Below are positions 18,601 through 26,594 of a DNA stretch of 64,000 bases, piece by piece. Each line of letters opens with the position of its first letter. Position 1 is the first letter of the stretch. Under the pieces are notes generated by a model that saw only the letters and a program-made list of their open reading frames with translations, did no database searches and had not been told where the DNA came from. The stretch comes from Muricauda sp. MAR_2010_75. Lineage in GTDB: Bacteria > Bacteroidota > Bacteroidia > Flavobacteriales > Flavobacteriaceae. A program made the position numbers and the translations under genes. The stretch is taken from assembly GCF_000745185.1 (NCBI RefSeq), contig NZ_JQNJ01000001.1, positions 1,821,501 through 1,885,500 of the forward strand, in the 5' to 3' direction.

Positions 18601-21388
18601 TTTCTTCGAATGCTTTAAGGGCAAAATCTTTGATTTTTTGGTTTTCATCGGTTGTAAACCGTTCCAAGAGGGGTTTAAAGCGACTGTCTTTTTGTTTTCC
18701 GATAAGGTATATTACGGCCAGTTTTAGGTTTATATCGGGTACATTTAGCAATTGCTCAAAACACTCCATCTCGCTCGGGATGCTATGTTTGATTTTTTGG
18801 ATGGCTTCTTCCGAAGAAAAATCCATGGTGGCTTCCTCAATAATCGGTAGTAACTTTTGTTTGAGGTTGCCCGTAAGCAGGTTGTCCAAAAACTCAATGG
18901 CTTTGTTACGCGATTCTTCCTTTGGGCTCAAAAGCCCCAAATAGGCATTTTGCACATCTTCCTGCACATATTTTAATCCCAAGAGTTTAAATATCCGCTC
19001 CAAGCCTGAATCCAGTCTTCGTTCCAATAACTCCAATAAGGACGAGCGGGCATCCCTTTCCTCAGCGTCAATGTTTGCTCCCGATTTTTTCCGGTTTCGG
19101 TAGGAGATAATAATCTGGGTATGCATGGCCGAAAGCGTTTGGTGGTACAATTTGCACTCCTCAAAAATCTTAGACACTATTTTAAACCGATTGAACCGTA
19201 AAGTAGGTCGTTCTTTTCGGATATCGCTAAGGGCCCGGACCACTTCCAATCGAATACTAAGGTCAACATCATCAAAAAGCTGAAACAGGGAGTGGACAGC
19301 TTCTTTGGACATAAAGGACTTTATCACTAAGGGTACAAAACGGCAAATTTCAAGATTTATAGTCCGATTTTTTACATGTGACACCAAAATGGGCAGAATT
19401 CCAGGGCCATAGTTGTTCAGCGCCTCAATTACCAAAGGGCGCATTGGTTTATGGGGAAGTAAGTGCAATAAGTTGTTGATGAACATGGGCCGCATGCTGA
19501 TACCGGCGGCGATGATGGCAGCTTCTTTTAGACTGCCATCTTTACTGCCAAGGTTCTCCATGATCACGGGATAGTGCTGTGGATATCCTGCGGCACCTAT
19601 GGTTTTCAACACAAGTGAATTTATGGGAATCTCTTTTTGCGCCAACCGCTTTTCCAGTCTTTCGGCCAAACCATGCCTGGATTTTAAGGCCATGTTTCCG
19701 GCACTTTCCCGTGCCAAACAATAAAGGGCCGTATCCCGAATCAGTGGGCTATCCGCGTCCAGAAACTGGTCAAAAACATATTCCCCATGTTGGTCCGCGT
19801 GAAGCAACAAATACTCAAAAGTGGCCAAGGTCAATTCTTCATCTTCATACCCCAAAAGCTCATTAATGTTTACGACCATGGTGGCACTGTTCAGAAAATA
19901 GAGGTTACGCATGGCTGCAGCTTTTACCTTTAGGGAGGGATGTTGCAATAATCTCAGAACATCATCAGAAAACCTCCTGTCATTGATTTCCATCAATTTG
20001 TTCAGCATAAAAAGGAGCTGCTCTTCGCTTCCACCTGAAAAAACGTTCTTCATTCCCTCGACCACGGATACTTTCTTCACCTTTGCGGATGAAGCAATGG
20101 CTGTTTTGGCCGCAGCATTTTCCAAATTTTTTTTGAAGGTGGCGTAGTATTCTTTGCGCAAAACCCCTACAAAAAATATCCAAACTAGAACCGAACCAAT
20201 AATCAATAGGGTGATGCTCGTGGTCCCAAGATCAAGTCCATTGACAAAGAAGATGAGCAGTAAGCCTGCAACACCGGTGGCAATGCTGTCCACCACCACA
20301 TCGATAAAGGATTTTGTCCGGTTTTTCAGCTCGAAGGGCAATGGGAGAGCCAGTAATTCCGAAGCGCTTTTATTGATGGATTGTTTCAGCACCCCATCCA
20401 TGGCCTTGATGGCCACAATTGCAGAAAGTTCGGGCAGTATCAAGAAAAAAACAGCGCCAAAAAGAATGCCCAAAGGCAATAAAATCAAGGAAAAACCAAC
20501 CCCCCAGATACCCACTATGCGATGGGTGAGGAAAAGCTGCACCGCAAGCGACAATAAATTGAAGGTGGAGAACCAAAAAGCGAGAAATGAGGTAAGTTCC
20601 TCTGGATCTTCAATGGATTTGGCAGCAAAATCACTGAAGAGGTAATCCACCAATTTGGCCACCAAGACCCCAACGGCCACGGTCAAGGCCATATAGGTAA
20701 GGTGACGGGATTTTTTGATCAATTTATAGGGGTGGCCATCCGTCAATGCAATTCGTTTTTTCTGTTTAAACTCATCCAATTTGTTCACCCGAAGCTTCCA
20801 AATAAACCTGAGTAACGGAAAACAGCCAAATAACAAGAGAGCGGCAATAAAAATCATGGCCTCATTTCCAAGAAGTGGTGCAAAAATGGAGGTGAGGTAA
20901 CCTCCAAAAATTCCACCTAGAATAGCTCCTGAACCTATAAAACCGAAAAGTCGTTTTGCATCCCTGACATTGAAAACCAAATTGGCCAAGACCCAAAATT
21001 GGGAGGCAGACAATACGGCGTAAATTGCCACCCAGATGTAGAAAAAGAAGAGCAAATAAATATTCATCAGCCCCAATTTCAAGAGACCTCCCAAAACCAA
21101 TAGGACCGCAATTGAGGTTGTCAATGTGGTTTTTATAATATGATTCAGCCCAAACTTGGTCAGAACTCGTGTGTAGAACAGAGAGCTTAAGACAGCGGTG
21201 ACCGCCACCAGCACATAGGCCACGGAAAGTTTTTCGGCACCTAGTTCAGAAAGAAAAAGTGCATTGATGGTCGGCTTTATGATCAACAGCACCGAGATTA
21301 CCAGAAAGATGTAACAAAACATAAAAAGGGAAATTTTGTATTCCCCTTTTCTAATGTCAAAAAAATTGTTTGCTAATCTGTAGATCAT
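18587..21388 (-). CDS. ATP/ADP translocase (TLC/NTT)-like transporter fused to HEAT repeats
   Basis: 933 residues. The N-terminal half (about 20-420) has around 12 membrane segments and resembles the TLC/NTT-type nucleotide transporters and related MFS proteins (COG3202-like): GEYKISLFMFCYIFLVIS, LIIKPTINALFLSELGAEKL, GFIGSGAILGGIFGGYLTS, DGVLKQSINKSASELLALPL. The C-terminal half (about 440-933) is an array of HEAT-type helical pairs (LLQHPSLKVKAAAMRNLYFL, DEELTLATFEYLLLHADQHG, DVDLSIRLEVVRALSDIRKE). Substrate cannot be read from sequence; nucleotide transport is a family-based inference. Second gene after a class A-type serine hydrolase (23-base gap) and convergent with the dikinase operon. 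Confidence 0.8.
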   Translation of the reverse strand: MIYRLANNFFDIRKGEYKISLFMFCYIFLVISVLLIIKPTINALFLSELGAEKLSVAYVLVAVTAVLSSLFYTRVLTKFGLNHIIKTTLTTSIAVLLVLGGLLKLGLMNIYLLFFFYIWVAIYAVLSASQFWVLANLVFNVRDAKRLFGFIGSGAILGGIFGGYLTSIFAPLLGNEAMIFIAALLLFGCFPLLRFIWKLRVNKLDEFKQKKRIALTDGHPYKLIKKSRHLTYMALTVAVGVLVAKLVDYLFSDFAAKSIEDPEELTSFLAFWFSTFNLLSLAVQLFLTHRIVGIWGVGFSLILLPLGILFGAVFFLILPELSAIVAIKAMDGVLKQSINKSASELLALPLPFELKNRTKSFIDVVVDSIATGVAGLLLIFFVNGLDLGTTSITLLIIGSVLVWIFFVGVLRKEYYATFKKNLENAAAKTAIASSAKVKKVSVVEGMKNVFSGGSEEQLLFMLNKLMEINDRRFSDDVLRLLQHPSLKVKAAAMRNLYFLNSATMVVNINELLGYEDEELTLATFEYLLLHADQHGEYVFDQFLDADSPLIRDTALYCLARESAGNMALKSRHGLAERLEKRLAQKEIPINSLVLKTIGAAGYPQHYPVIMENLGSKDGSLKEAAIIAAGISMRPMFINNLLHLLPHKPMRPLVIEALNNYGPGILPILVSHVKNRTINLEICRFVPLVIKSFMSKEAVHSLFQLFDDVDLSIRLEVVRALSDIRKERPTLRFNRFKIVSKIFEECKLYHQTLSAMHTQIIISYRNRKKSGANIDAEERDARSSLLELLERRLDSGLERIFKLLGLKYVQEDVQNAYLGLLSPKEESRNKAIEFLDNLLTGNLKQKLLPIIEEATMDFSSEEAIQKIKHSIPSEMECFEQLLNVPDINLKLAVIYLIGKQKDSRFKPLLERFTTDENQKIKDFALKAFEEISPS

Positions 21389-21411
21389 TGGTCCGAGATG
21401 CTATCCAATGT

Positions 21412-22314
21412 CTAAATTTCGGTTTTTTTCAAAACTTTTTCCACTGGTTTTACCAGATTTCGGATGATTTGCTCCCCATCGGGATCATCAATAAGGGCCA
21501 CTAAAATGTATCTACGATTTGAATCTCTTCCCCAAACCAAAATGGAGTCGGAGTGGTAGGTTTTCCAAGACCCAGATTTCCGAAAAAGGCGTGCGGTTGG
21601 TGCTATTTTTTCCAGTGTATTCACAAATTTGTGATGAAGCTCCGGATTTTCCATGATGTTCAACATCTGCTTGGATCTTTTTTCATTGACAAGCTTTCCA
21701 TTGGCGAGCAAGTAATAAAAGCGGCACACCTGGGTAACCGAAGCAGCATGACTGAGCTGTTTCAACGGTTCCCTATTGGTATCGCCTCCACCACCATAAC
21801 GTTTTCCTACCCATAAGCCCCCACCATTGCCCTCATCATAAAAAGCATATTTGGGGTCTGTCATCACCGATTCAATTTTGGCGTAGCCAATTCGGTCAAT
21901 CATACGGGTTGAAGCGGCATTGTCCGATTTACTGATCATCAGCCGCATATCTTTTTTTACTTCAGAAGTTTCTATAAGTTCGCCCTTTTCAATGGCATCC
22001 ATCGCAGAAAGTAGAATGGCAATTTTTGGGAGACTGGCAGCGTACATCATATGGTTGCCATTGATTCGCGCAAACTTGACTTTTTCAGGATTGCTCAAAT
22101 CCACAATGCCAATGGCCATTTTCTTTTGGGAAATTAAATCAGACCAGATTTGATTGCTAAGAATCTCTTCCTCAAGATTGGCTTGGAGGGAAGTATCCAC
22201 CAATTTTGTCAGTGGCTTAATTTTTTCGTTTGCAAGGGTCAATGGCAGGGTTTGTTGCCCTTGACTGGACAAGCAAAAGGCGAAAACGAGAATGGTAAGT
22301 AGGATATTCCTCAT
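21412..22314 (-). CDS. Exported class A beta-lactamase-like serine hydrolase (second copy)
   Basis: 300 residues, signal peptide 1-20 (LSSQGQQ). Motifs: S94-L-P-K97, S130-D131-N132 in ISKSDNAAS, and K246-S-G248 in FRKSGSW, all at class A-like spacing. A glycine-rich stretch lies where the omega loop would be (EGNGGGLWVGKRYGGGGDT), and the usual ExxLN is missing, so it is probably not a true beta-lactamase. It is related to, but shorter than, the gene at 17335-18600. First gene of the minus-strand operon that continues into the translocase-HEAT gene; a strong Bacteroidetes-type promoter sits just upstream. Confidence 0.82.
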   Translation of the reverse strand: MRNILLTILVFAFCLSSQGQQTLPLTLANEKIKPLTKLVDTSLQANLEEEILSNQIWSDLISQKKMAIGIVDLSNPEKVKFARINGNHMMYAASLPKIAILLSAMDAIEKGELIETSEVKKDMRLMISKSDNAASTRMIDRIGYAKIESVMTDPKYAFYDEGNGGGLWVGKRYGGGGDTNREPLKQLSHAASVTQVCRFYYLLANGKLVNEKRSKQMLNIMENPELHHKFVNTLEKIAPTARLFRKSGSWKTYHSDSILVWGRDSNRRYILVALIDDPDGEQIIRNLVKPVEKVLKKTEI

Positions 22315-22656
22315 TAAAATATGCCAAATAAAAATTAGTCAAAAGTATATAATCCAATAACGCACAACATGTTAAAAATATTTTTTTTGCTAGAATGAAA
22401 TCATGAGTAATTATGCGCATTATCAGCATAATTTGAAATTAAAATGTTAAAGGATGGCCTTCCCAACTTATTTTAAGCTTTAAATGACTGTCAAAAACCG
22501 AACAAAGGTTTATAGGTTATCACTTGTTTTACATTAACTCCATCAAATTTAACCTTTAGTCGATTGGATTTTGTGGTTGGGGTTTACTCCCATAAATTCA
22601 TTGCACAAAGAAATTACAGTCAACTTGCCACACGATTAAAACTTAACTAATATAAA
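22315..22656. other. Divergent intergenic region
   Basis: 342 bases between divergent genes. The minus-strand promoter at 22340-22367 is the clearest element. No equally good plus-strand promoter for the beta-barrel gene was found. A short palindrome-like stretch (ATGCGCATTATCAGCATAAT region near 22414-22433) has no assignable role. No gene is evident. Confidence 0.4.
22340..22367 (-). promoter_or_regulatory. Bacteroidetes-type promoter for the serine hydrolase/translocase operon
   Basis: On the minus strand this reads TTG, 17 bases, TACTTTTG, a full match to the flavobacterial sigma-A consensus (TTG-N17-19-TAnnTTTG). Transcription would start near 22333, leaving a leader of about 20 bases before the ATG at 22314. 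Confidence 0.6.
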
Positions 22657-23250
22657 ATGAAAGGAATTTTACCAATTCTACTGATAGCTATCAGCGTTCA
22701 AGTATCGGCCCAAAAAAAGTTTAGCTTGGACATCAACTATCCTTTGGAACTCAGTGACGGAAATTCAGCACTGGATGGAATTGCGAATGCTAGATTAAAA
22801 TACCGCTTCTTGAACAATGAATCAGTCAGTCTTGGAGGGTCCTATTCCATGGATTTGATGCAAGGGTCGCTCTACACATATTATTCGCCAGACTCAGAAA
22901 AGAGAACTTATTATACCCATCATTTAAATGTTTTTATAGAACATACCTTAAGTGCGGCCAATAAATTTCGTTTGGCTTTGGGGCTTGGTTATACTACTCA
23001 AACCTTTTATGTTACTACCGGGAGAGATGAGTTTACTCCGAATGTTGAGTTTCCCTCGGGTGTTTCCACCACAAGAGATTCCGTAAACGGATTCAATATA
23101 AACTTTGGCGCAAGTTACGACCTTACAAATAGTTTGTTTATTCAAACTTATTTTCAATATATCAGGTTGTTTGTTGAAAACACTTTGTTTGAAGAAACTA
23201 TTGGGTTCAATGTCAATCGACTCAAGTTCGGTATTGGATATAAGTTTTAA
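22657..23250 (+). CDS. Small outer-membrane beta-barrel protein
   Basis: 197 residues, signal peptide 1-18 (SVQVSAQ). The mature part consists of alternating amphipathic strands (KYRFLNNESVSLGGSYSMDL, HHLNVFIEHTLSAANKFRLALGLGY, NINFGASYDLTNSLFIQTYFQY) and ends in RLKFGIGYKF, a classic C-terminal barrel strand. Size suggests 8 strands, as in OmpW/OmpA-barrel-like families. Transcribed alone. Transport or structural role unknown. Confidence 0.75.
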   Translation: MKGILPILLIAISVQVSAQKKFSLDINYPLELSDGNSALDGIANARLKYRFLNNESVSLGGSYSMDLMQGSLYTYYSPDSEKRTYYTHHLNVFIEHTLSAANKFRLALGLGYTTQTFYVTTGRDEFTPNVEFPSGVSTTRDSVNGFNINFGASYDLTNSLFIQTYFQYIRLFVENTLFEETIGFNVNRLKFGIGYKF

Positions 23251-23331
23251 AGGTTACCGACAAAGAATAAGTCCAACCATTTGATAATTCACTTTTCGCA
23301 TTCTTCCTTACCTTAGTGCAAAACTTGCTGT

Positions 23332-23772
23332 ATGGAGACCAAAATCAAAAATGTATTTAAGGAAGGGGCCATTTCTCCAGATTTTATAGCCAATTCCATT
23401 GCAAAACACCAATCCAAGACGCAAATTGGTGCGCATGATATCTTTCTGGGCCAAGTACGGGCCGATGAAATAGAAGGAAAAACCGTTTCAGCCATCGAGT
23501 ATACCGCCTATGAAAGCATGGCCAACCTAAAATGCCACGAACTCAGGGAAGATGCCTTTTCAAGGTTCAACATCACCTGTATGCATATCTATCAAAGCTT
23601 GGGAAGGGTAAAGGCAGGGGAAATTTGCCTTTTTGTGTTTGTTTCATCGCCTCACAGACGAGTGGCTTTTGAAGCCATTGAATTTGTGGTGGAAGAATTC
23701 AAAGCTTCGGTACCGATTTTTGGCAAGGAACTTTTTGAAGATGATTCCTATCAATGGAAAGTCAATACATAG
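23332..23772 (+). CDS. moaE: Molybdopterin synthase catalytic subunit MoaE
   Basis: 146 residues, normal length for MoaE. The large subunit of molybdopterin synthase converts cyclic pyranopterin monophosphate to molybdopterin using sulfur carried on MoaD. Seen here: GQVRADEIEGK (R43), AYESMA, FVFVSSPHRRVAFEA (H108, R109) and the catalytic lysine region EEFKASVPIFGKE with K124 and K132 at the spacing of the two active lysines of the E. coli enzyme, ending QWK. moaC follows 3 bases after the stop; moaA, moaB, moaD and moeA are not in the window. Confidence 0.93.
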   Translation: METKIKNVFKEGAISPDFIANSIAKHQSKTQIGAHDIFLGQVRADEIEGKTVSAIEYTAYESMANLKCHELREDAFSRFNITCMHIYQSLGRVKAGEICLFVFVSSPHRRVAFEAIEFVVEEFKASVPIFGKELFEDDSYQWKVNT

Positions 23773-23775
23773 CCT

Positions 23776-24204
23776 ATGGTAGATATTACACAAAAGCAAT
23801 CCACCCATAGAACAGCAGTAGCCCAAGCGGTGGTCAAGGTCAGTGATATGGCCACCATCGAAGCCGTTAAAAATGGAGCCGTACCCAAAGGTGATGTGCT
23901 TTCCATGAGCAAGGCAGCTGGTTTTTTAGGAGTAAAGAAGACCTCGGATTTGTTGCCCGATTGTCATCCACTGCCTGTGGAATATTGCGGCATTGAATAC
24001 GAAATGCAGGGCCTGGAAATCAAAATCCTGATTACCGTTAAGACGTTTTACAAGACCGGGGTGGAAGTCGAGGCTATGCATGGGGCCAGTGTGGTTGCCC
24101 TAACTATGTATGATATGCTCAAGCCCATTGACAAGGGTGTGGAGATACACCACATAAAGTTGCTCAAAAAAACTGGGGGCAAATCTGATATTGGAATGCA
24201 ATAA
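23776..24204 (+). CDS. moaC: Cyclic pyranopterin monophosphate synthase MoaC
   Basis: 142 residues. MoaC closes the pyranopterin ring after MoaA in molybdenum cofactor synthesis. Family blocks: MVDITQKQSTHRTAVA at the N-terminus, VKKTSDLLPDCHPLPV (H64), KTGVEVEAM and the catalytic MYDMLKPIDKG with D113 and K116, ending GGKSDIG. Starts four bases after moaE's stop, so the two form an operon. The cofactor could serve the isoquinoline-oxidoreductase-like enzyme encoded at 42351-44546. Confidence 0.94.
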   Translation: MVDITQKQSTHRTAVAQAVVKVSDMATIEAVKNGAVPKGDVLSMSKAAGFLGVKKTSDLLPDCHPLPVEYCGIEYEMQGLEIKILITVKTFYKTGVEVEAMHGASVVALTMYDMLKPIDKGVEIHHIKLLKKTGGKSDIGMQ

Positions 24205-24276
24205 TTTTTTCATTTTTTTTTTGCAGCAAATACTTTTATTCTAATTTTAGATTAATCAGACGATAATCCCATTGCT

Positions 24277-24591
24277 ATGAATAACCTCAGACGTGTAATT
24301 GTCGATTATAAAAAATTGACCCCCGAAGTGCTAAAGTTGCTGGTGGATAAATATCCCGATGGCTATGGCGATAATGATGTCATCAACTTTAGAAACCTAA
24401 GAGGTGAGTTGATTGAAGCTGTTGAGGTTTCTACAGACGACACCAAATACCTGGTAAAGATCAGCTCCAAGTTGGAGCACACCATGGCCAATTTTGACGA
24501 TGATGACGACGATGATGACCTTGATACTGAGGATTTGGGCAAACTCCCAGATGACGATGATGAGGACTTTTCAGACTCGGAAGAGGAATAA
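24277..24591 (+). CDS. Small protein with Asp/Glu-rich tail
   Basis: 104 residues. The first 75 form a mixed alpha/beta segment (RVIVDYKKLTPEVLKLLVDKYPDGYGDNDVINF) that I take as a conserved flavobacterial protein of unknown function, sometimes labelled DNA primase in databases without support. The tail from about residue 73 is nearly all acidic (FDDDDDDDDLDTEDLG, DDDDEDFSDSEEE). A possible promoter is TTG 24221-24223, 18 bases, TAATTTTA 24242-24249. A role as an acidic nucleic-acid mimic or partner-binding tail is a guess. Confidence 0.7.
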   Translation: MNNLRRVIVDYKKLTPEVLKLLVDKYPDGYGDNDVINFRNLRGELIEAVEVSTDDTKYLVKISSKLEHTMANFDDDDDDDDLDTEDLGKLPDDDDEDFSDSEEE

Positions 24592-24592
24592 C

Positions 24593-25540
24593 CTACCCCT
24601 CTTTTTTCAAATTACTAAGCATTTCCGATGTGGTTTGATCTAGATCAAACTCAGGTTTCCAGCCCCAATCGTTTTTGGCTTGTGTATCGTCAATGCTGCT
24701 AGGCCAAGAATCCGCTATTTTCTGTCTAAAATCAGGGGCATAGCTGATTTTAAAACCAGGAATATGTTTTTTGATGCTTTTGGCTACATCATCCGGAGTG
24801 AAGCTCATACTTCCCAAATTGTAGGAAGAGCGAACTGTAAGTTGTTCGGCAGGACTTTCCATAAGTTGAATGGTAGCGCGAATAGCATCGTCCATATACA
24901 TCATGGGCAATTTGGTGTCTTTATCCAAAAAAGATTGATATGCTCCTTTTTTTAGCGCTTCGTGATAAATCTCAACGGCATAATCCGTGGTGCCGCCACC
25001 GGGCATGGTCTTCCAACTGATCAAACCGGGATAACGCACGCTTCGCACATCCACCCCAAATTTTTTAAAATAATATTCGCACCAACGTTCCCCGGATTGT
25101 TTGCTTATCCCATAAACCGTACTGGGTTCCATGATGGTACTTTGAGCGGTGTTTTCTTTGGGTGTGTTCGGCCCAAAAACAGCAATGCTGGAGGGCCAAA
25201 ATATTTTGGTGATTTTACTTTCCTTGGCCAAATTCAATACATTGAACAAGGAATTCATGTTCAGGTTCCAGGCGCGCATGGGGAATTTTTCCGCAGTGGC
25301 ACTGAGCATGGCGGCCATTAAATACACTTCATCAATCTCATAATGCATGACCACATCCTCTATGGCGGCATAATTGGTGGCATCCAACAACTCAAACGGG
25401 CCAGAGGCCATCAAAGCATCGCTTCCCTCTCTAATGTCACTGGCAACCACTTTTTCAGAGCCGTACTTGTTCCGTAGTTCAATGGTAAGTTCAGTTCCAA
25501 TTTGGCCACATGCGCCAATAATGAGAATGGGTTTTTGCAT
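24593..25540 (-). CDS. L-threonine 3-dehydrogenase, short-chain (epimerase-like) type
   Basis: 315 residues, the usual length. Catalyses NAD-dependent oxidation of L-threonine to 2-amino-3-ketobutyrate. The N-terminal Rossmann fold has G9-A-C-G12-Q-I-G15, and the extended-SDR catalytic pair is Y143-G-I-S-K147 with S118 nearby (WPSSIAVFG). MPGGGTTDYAVEIYHEALK and MYMDDAIRATIQLM are characteristic of the bacterial epimerase-like threonine dehydrogenases first studied in Flavobacterium. The partner glycine C-acetyltransferase is not in the window. A minus-7-like box CAAAGATA (TATCTTTG on the minus strand) lies at 25569-25576, with no good minus-33. Confidence 0.88.
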   Translation of the reverse strand: MQKPILIIGACGQIGTELTIELRNKYGSEKVVASDIREGSDALMASGPFELLDATNYAAIEDVVMHYEIDEVYLMAAMLSATAEKFPMRAWNLNMNSLFNVLNLAKESKITKIFWPSSIAVFGPNTPKENTAQSTIMEPSTVYGISKQSGERWCEYYFKKFGVDVRSVRYPGLISWKTMPGGGTTDYAVEIYHEALKKGAYQSFLDKDTKLPMMYMDDAIRATIQLMESPAEQLTVRSSYNLGSMSFTPDDVAKSIKKHIPGFKISYAPDFRQKIADSWPSSIDDTQAKNDWGWKPEFDLDQTTSEMLSNLKKEG

Positions 25541-25603
25541 TTAAATTGAAGTTAATTGCGTTTATGGGCAAAGATACCCTTTATTAAATTTGTACATTCG
25601 CCT

Positions 25604-26101
25604 ATGCGAAAATTGTTAGGCTTACTGGTTATTTTTTTGATTCTTTTAGGGTGTAAAAAAAATAAGGATAATGCTCAGGAAACCCAAAATACGGAGCTTG
25701 GTTTTCAGTATCAAAAAATGCCCCCGAAGCTTGCCATAAACCCCGAAGCCACCAAAATAGTGGAGACGTGGAAGGAGTTCATGAATTTTGCCGCAAGTAT
25801 GGACGTGCTCTACAAGGCCACGAACAATGAAGACCTTATATTGGCCATTGATGATCTCATTGAAAAGGAAAAACAACTGGCAGAGGGCACCTATCCTGAA
25901 TTGTTTGATGTCTTTCAGGTAAAGAGCAGGCAAAGGGTTTTAAAGACGTATATCTACAAGGTCAAGGCCAGTGTTTTGGAAAACCAGGAAACCACAGAAC
26001 CCACCATTGAAATGCTTGAAGCGTACAATGCCATGCGTAAACAATTCAACGTGATTGTAAACAGTCAACTGGATAAAAAATTGATATTGGATGAAGAATA
26101 G
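25604..26101 (+). CDS. Hypothetical lipoprotein
   Basis: 165 residues from the ATG at 25604. This start is chosen because the leader KLLGLLVIFLILLGC then has a proper lipobox (cysteine at residue 18); a longer frame begins at 25556. The mature part is helical and charged (KIVETWKEFMNFAASMDVLY, LIEKEKQLAEGTYPELFDVF) with no known domain. It overlaps the next gene by 11 bases, so they are coupled. Function unknown. Confidence 0.7.
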   Translation: MRKLLGLLVIFLILLGCKKNKDNAQETQNTELGFQYQKMPPKLAINPEATKIVETWKEFMNFAASMDVLYKATNNEDLILAIDDLIEKEKQLAEGTYPELFDVFQVKSRQRVLKTYIYKVKASVLENQETTEPTIEMLEAYNAMRKQFNVIVNSQLDKKLILDEE

Positions 26102-26591
26102 GGTTTTACTTGTTTTAGGACTTTTTTGGGCTCTTGGGGCGATGGCTCAAGATACTGAAAAGGAAAAAATAAGCATGGTTTTGGATGGCTGGCATTTGGC
26201 CGCGGCCAATGCTGATTTTGAGGCCTACTTTGGGAAGATGACCAATGATGCCGTTTTTATTGGAACCGATGCGACGGAGAATTGGCAGAACAACGAATTC
26301 AAGGCATTTTCCAAGCCTTATTTTGATGGGGGCAAAACTTGGAGTTTTACTTCGGTACAACGGAATATCTACATCAACAAAACCAAAGATTTTGCATGGT
26401 TTGATGAATTGCTGGATACCCAGATGAAGATTTGCAGGGGGTCAGGAGTACTCAAAAAAGAAAATGGGCAATGGAAAATTGCCCATTATGTACTTTCAAT
26501 TGCAGTGCCCAATGAAAATGTGGGCGAACTTATTCAAATCAAGGAAAAGAGCGATGATGAATTGCTCCTTGCGTTGAAAAAGAAACAGTGA
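26091..26591 (+). CDS. Secreted SnoaL/DUF4440-like (NTF2-fold) protein
   Basis: 166 residues, signal peptide 1-19 (LGAMAQ). NTF2-like fold features: helix MVLDGWHLAAANADFEAYFGKMTNDAVFIGTD, then strand pairs WSFTSVQRNIYINKTKDFAWFDELLD and GVLKKENGQWKIAHYVLSIAVP. This is the pattern of DUF4440/SnoaL-like proteins that usually bind small ligands; no catalytic residue is obvious. Overlaps the upstream lipoprotein gene by 11 bases. It ends three bases before the convergent TPR gene. Confidence 0.75.
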   Translation: MKNRVLLVLGLFWALGAMAQDTEKEKISMVLDGWHLAAANADFEAYFGKMTNDAVFIGTDATENWQNNEFKAFSKPYFDGGKTWSFTSVQRNIYINKTKDFAWFDELLDTQMKICRGSGVLKKENGQWKIAHYVLSIAVPNENVGELIQIKEKSDDELLLALKKKQ

Positions 26592-26594
26592 TTC

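Noticed and set aside
17335..22314. Calling the class A-type proteins antibiotic-resistance beta-lactamases
   Set aside because: No visible ExxLN omega-loop glutamate, and the operon partners are unrelated to resistance.
22414..22433. Possible operator palindrome in the 22.3-22.6 kb spacer
   Set aside because: Symmetry is imperfect, with no second copy and no adjacent regulator.
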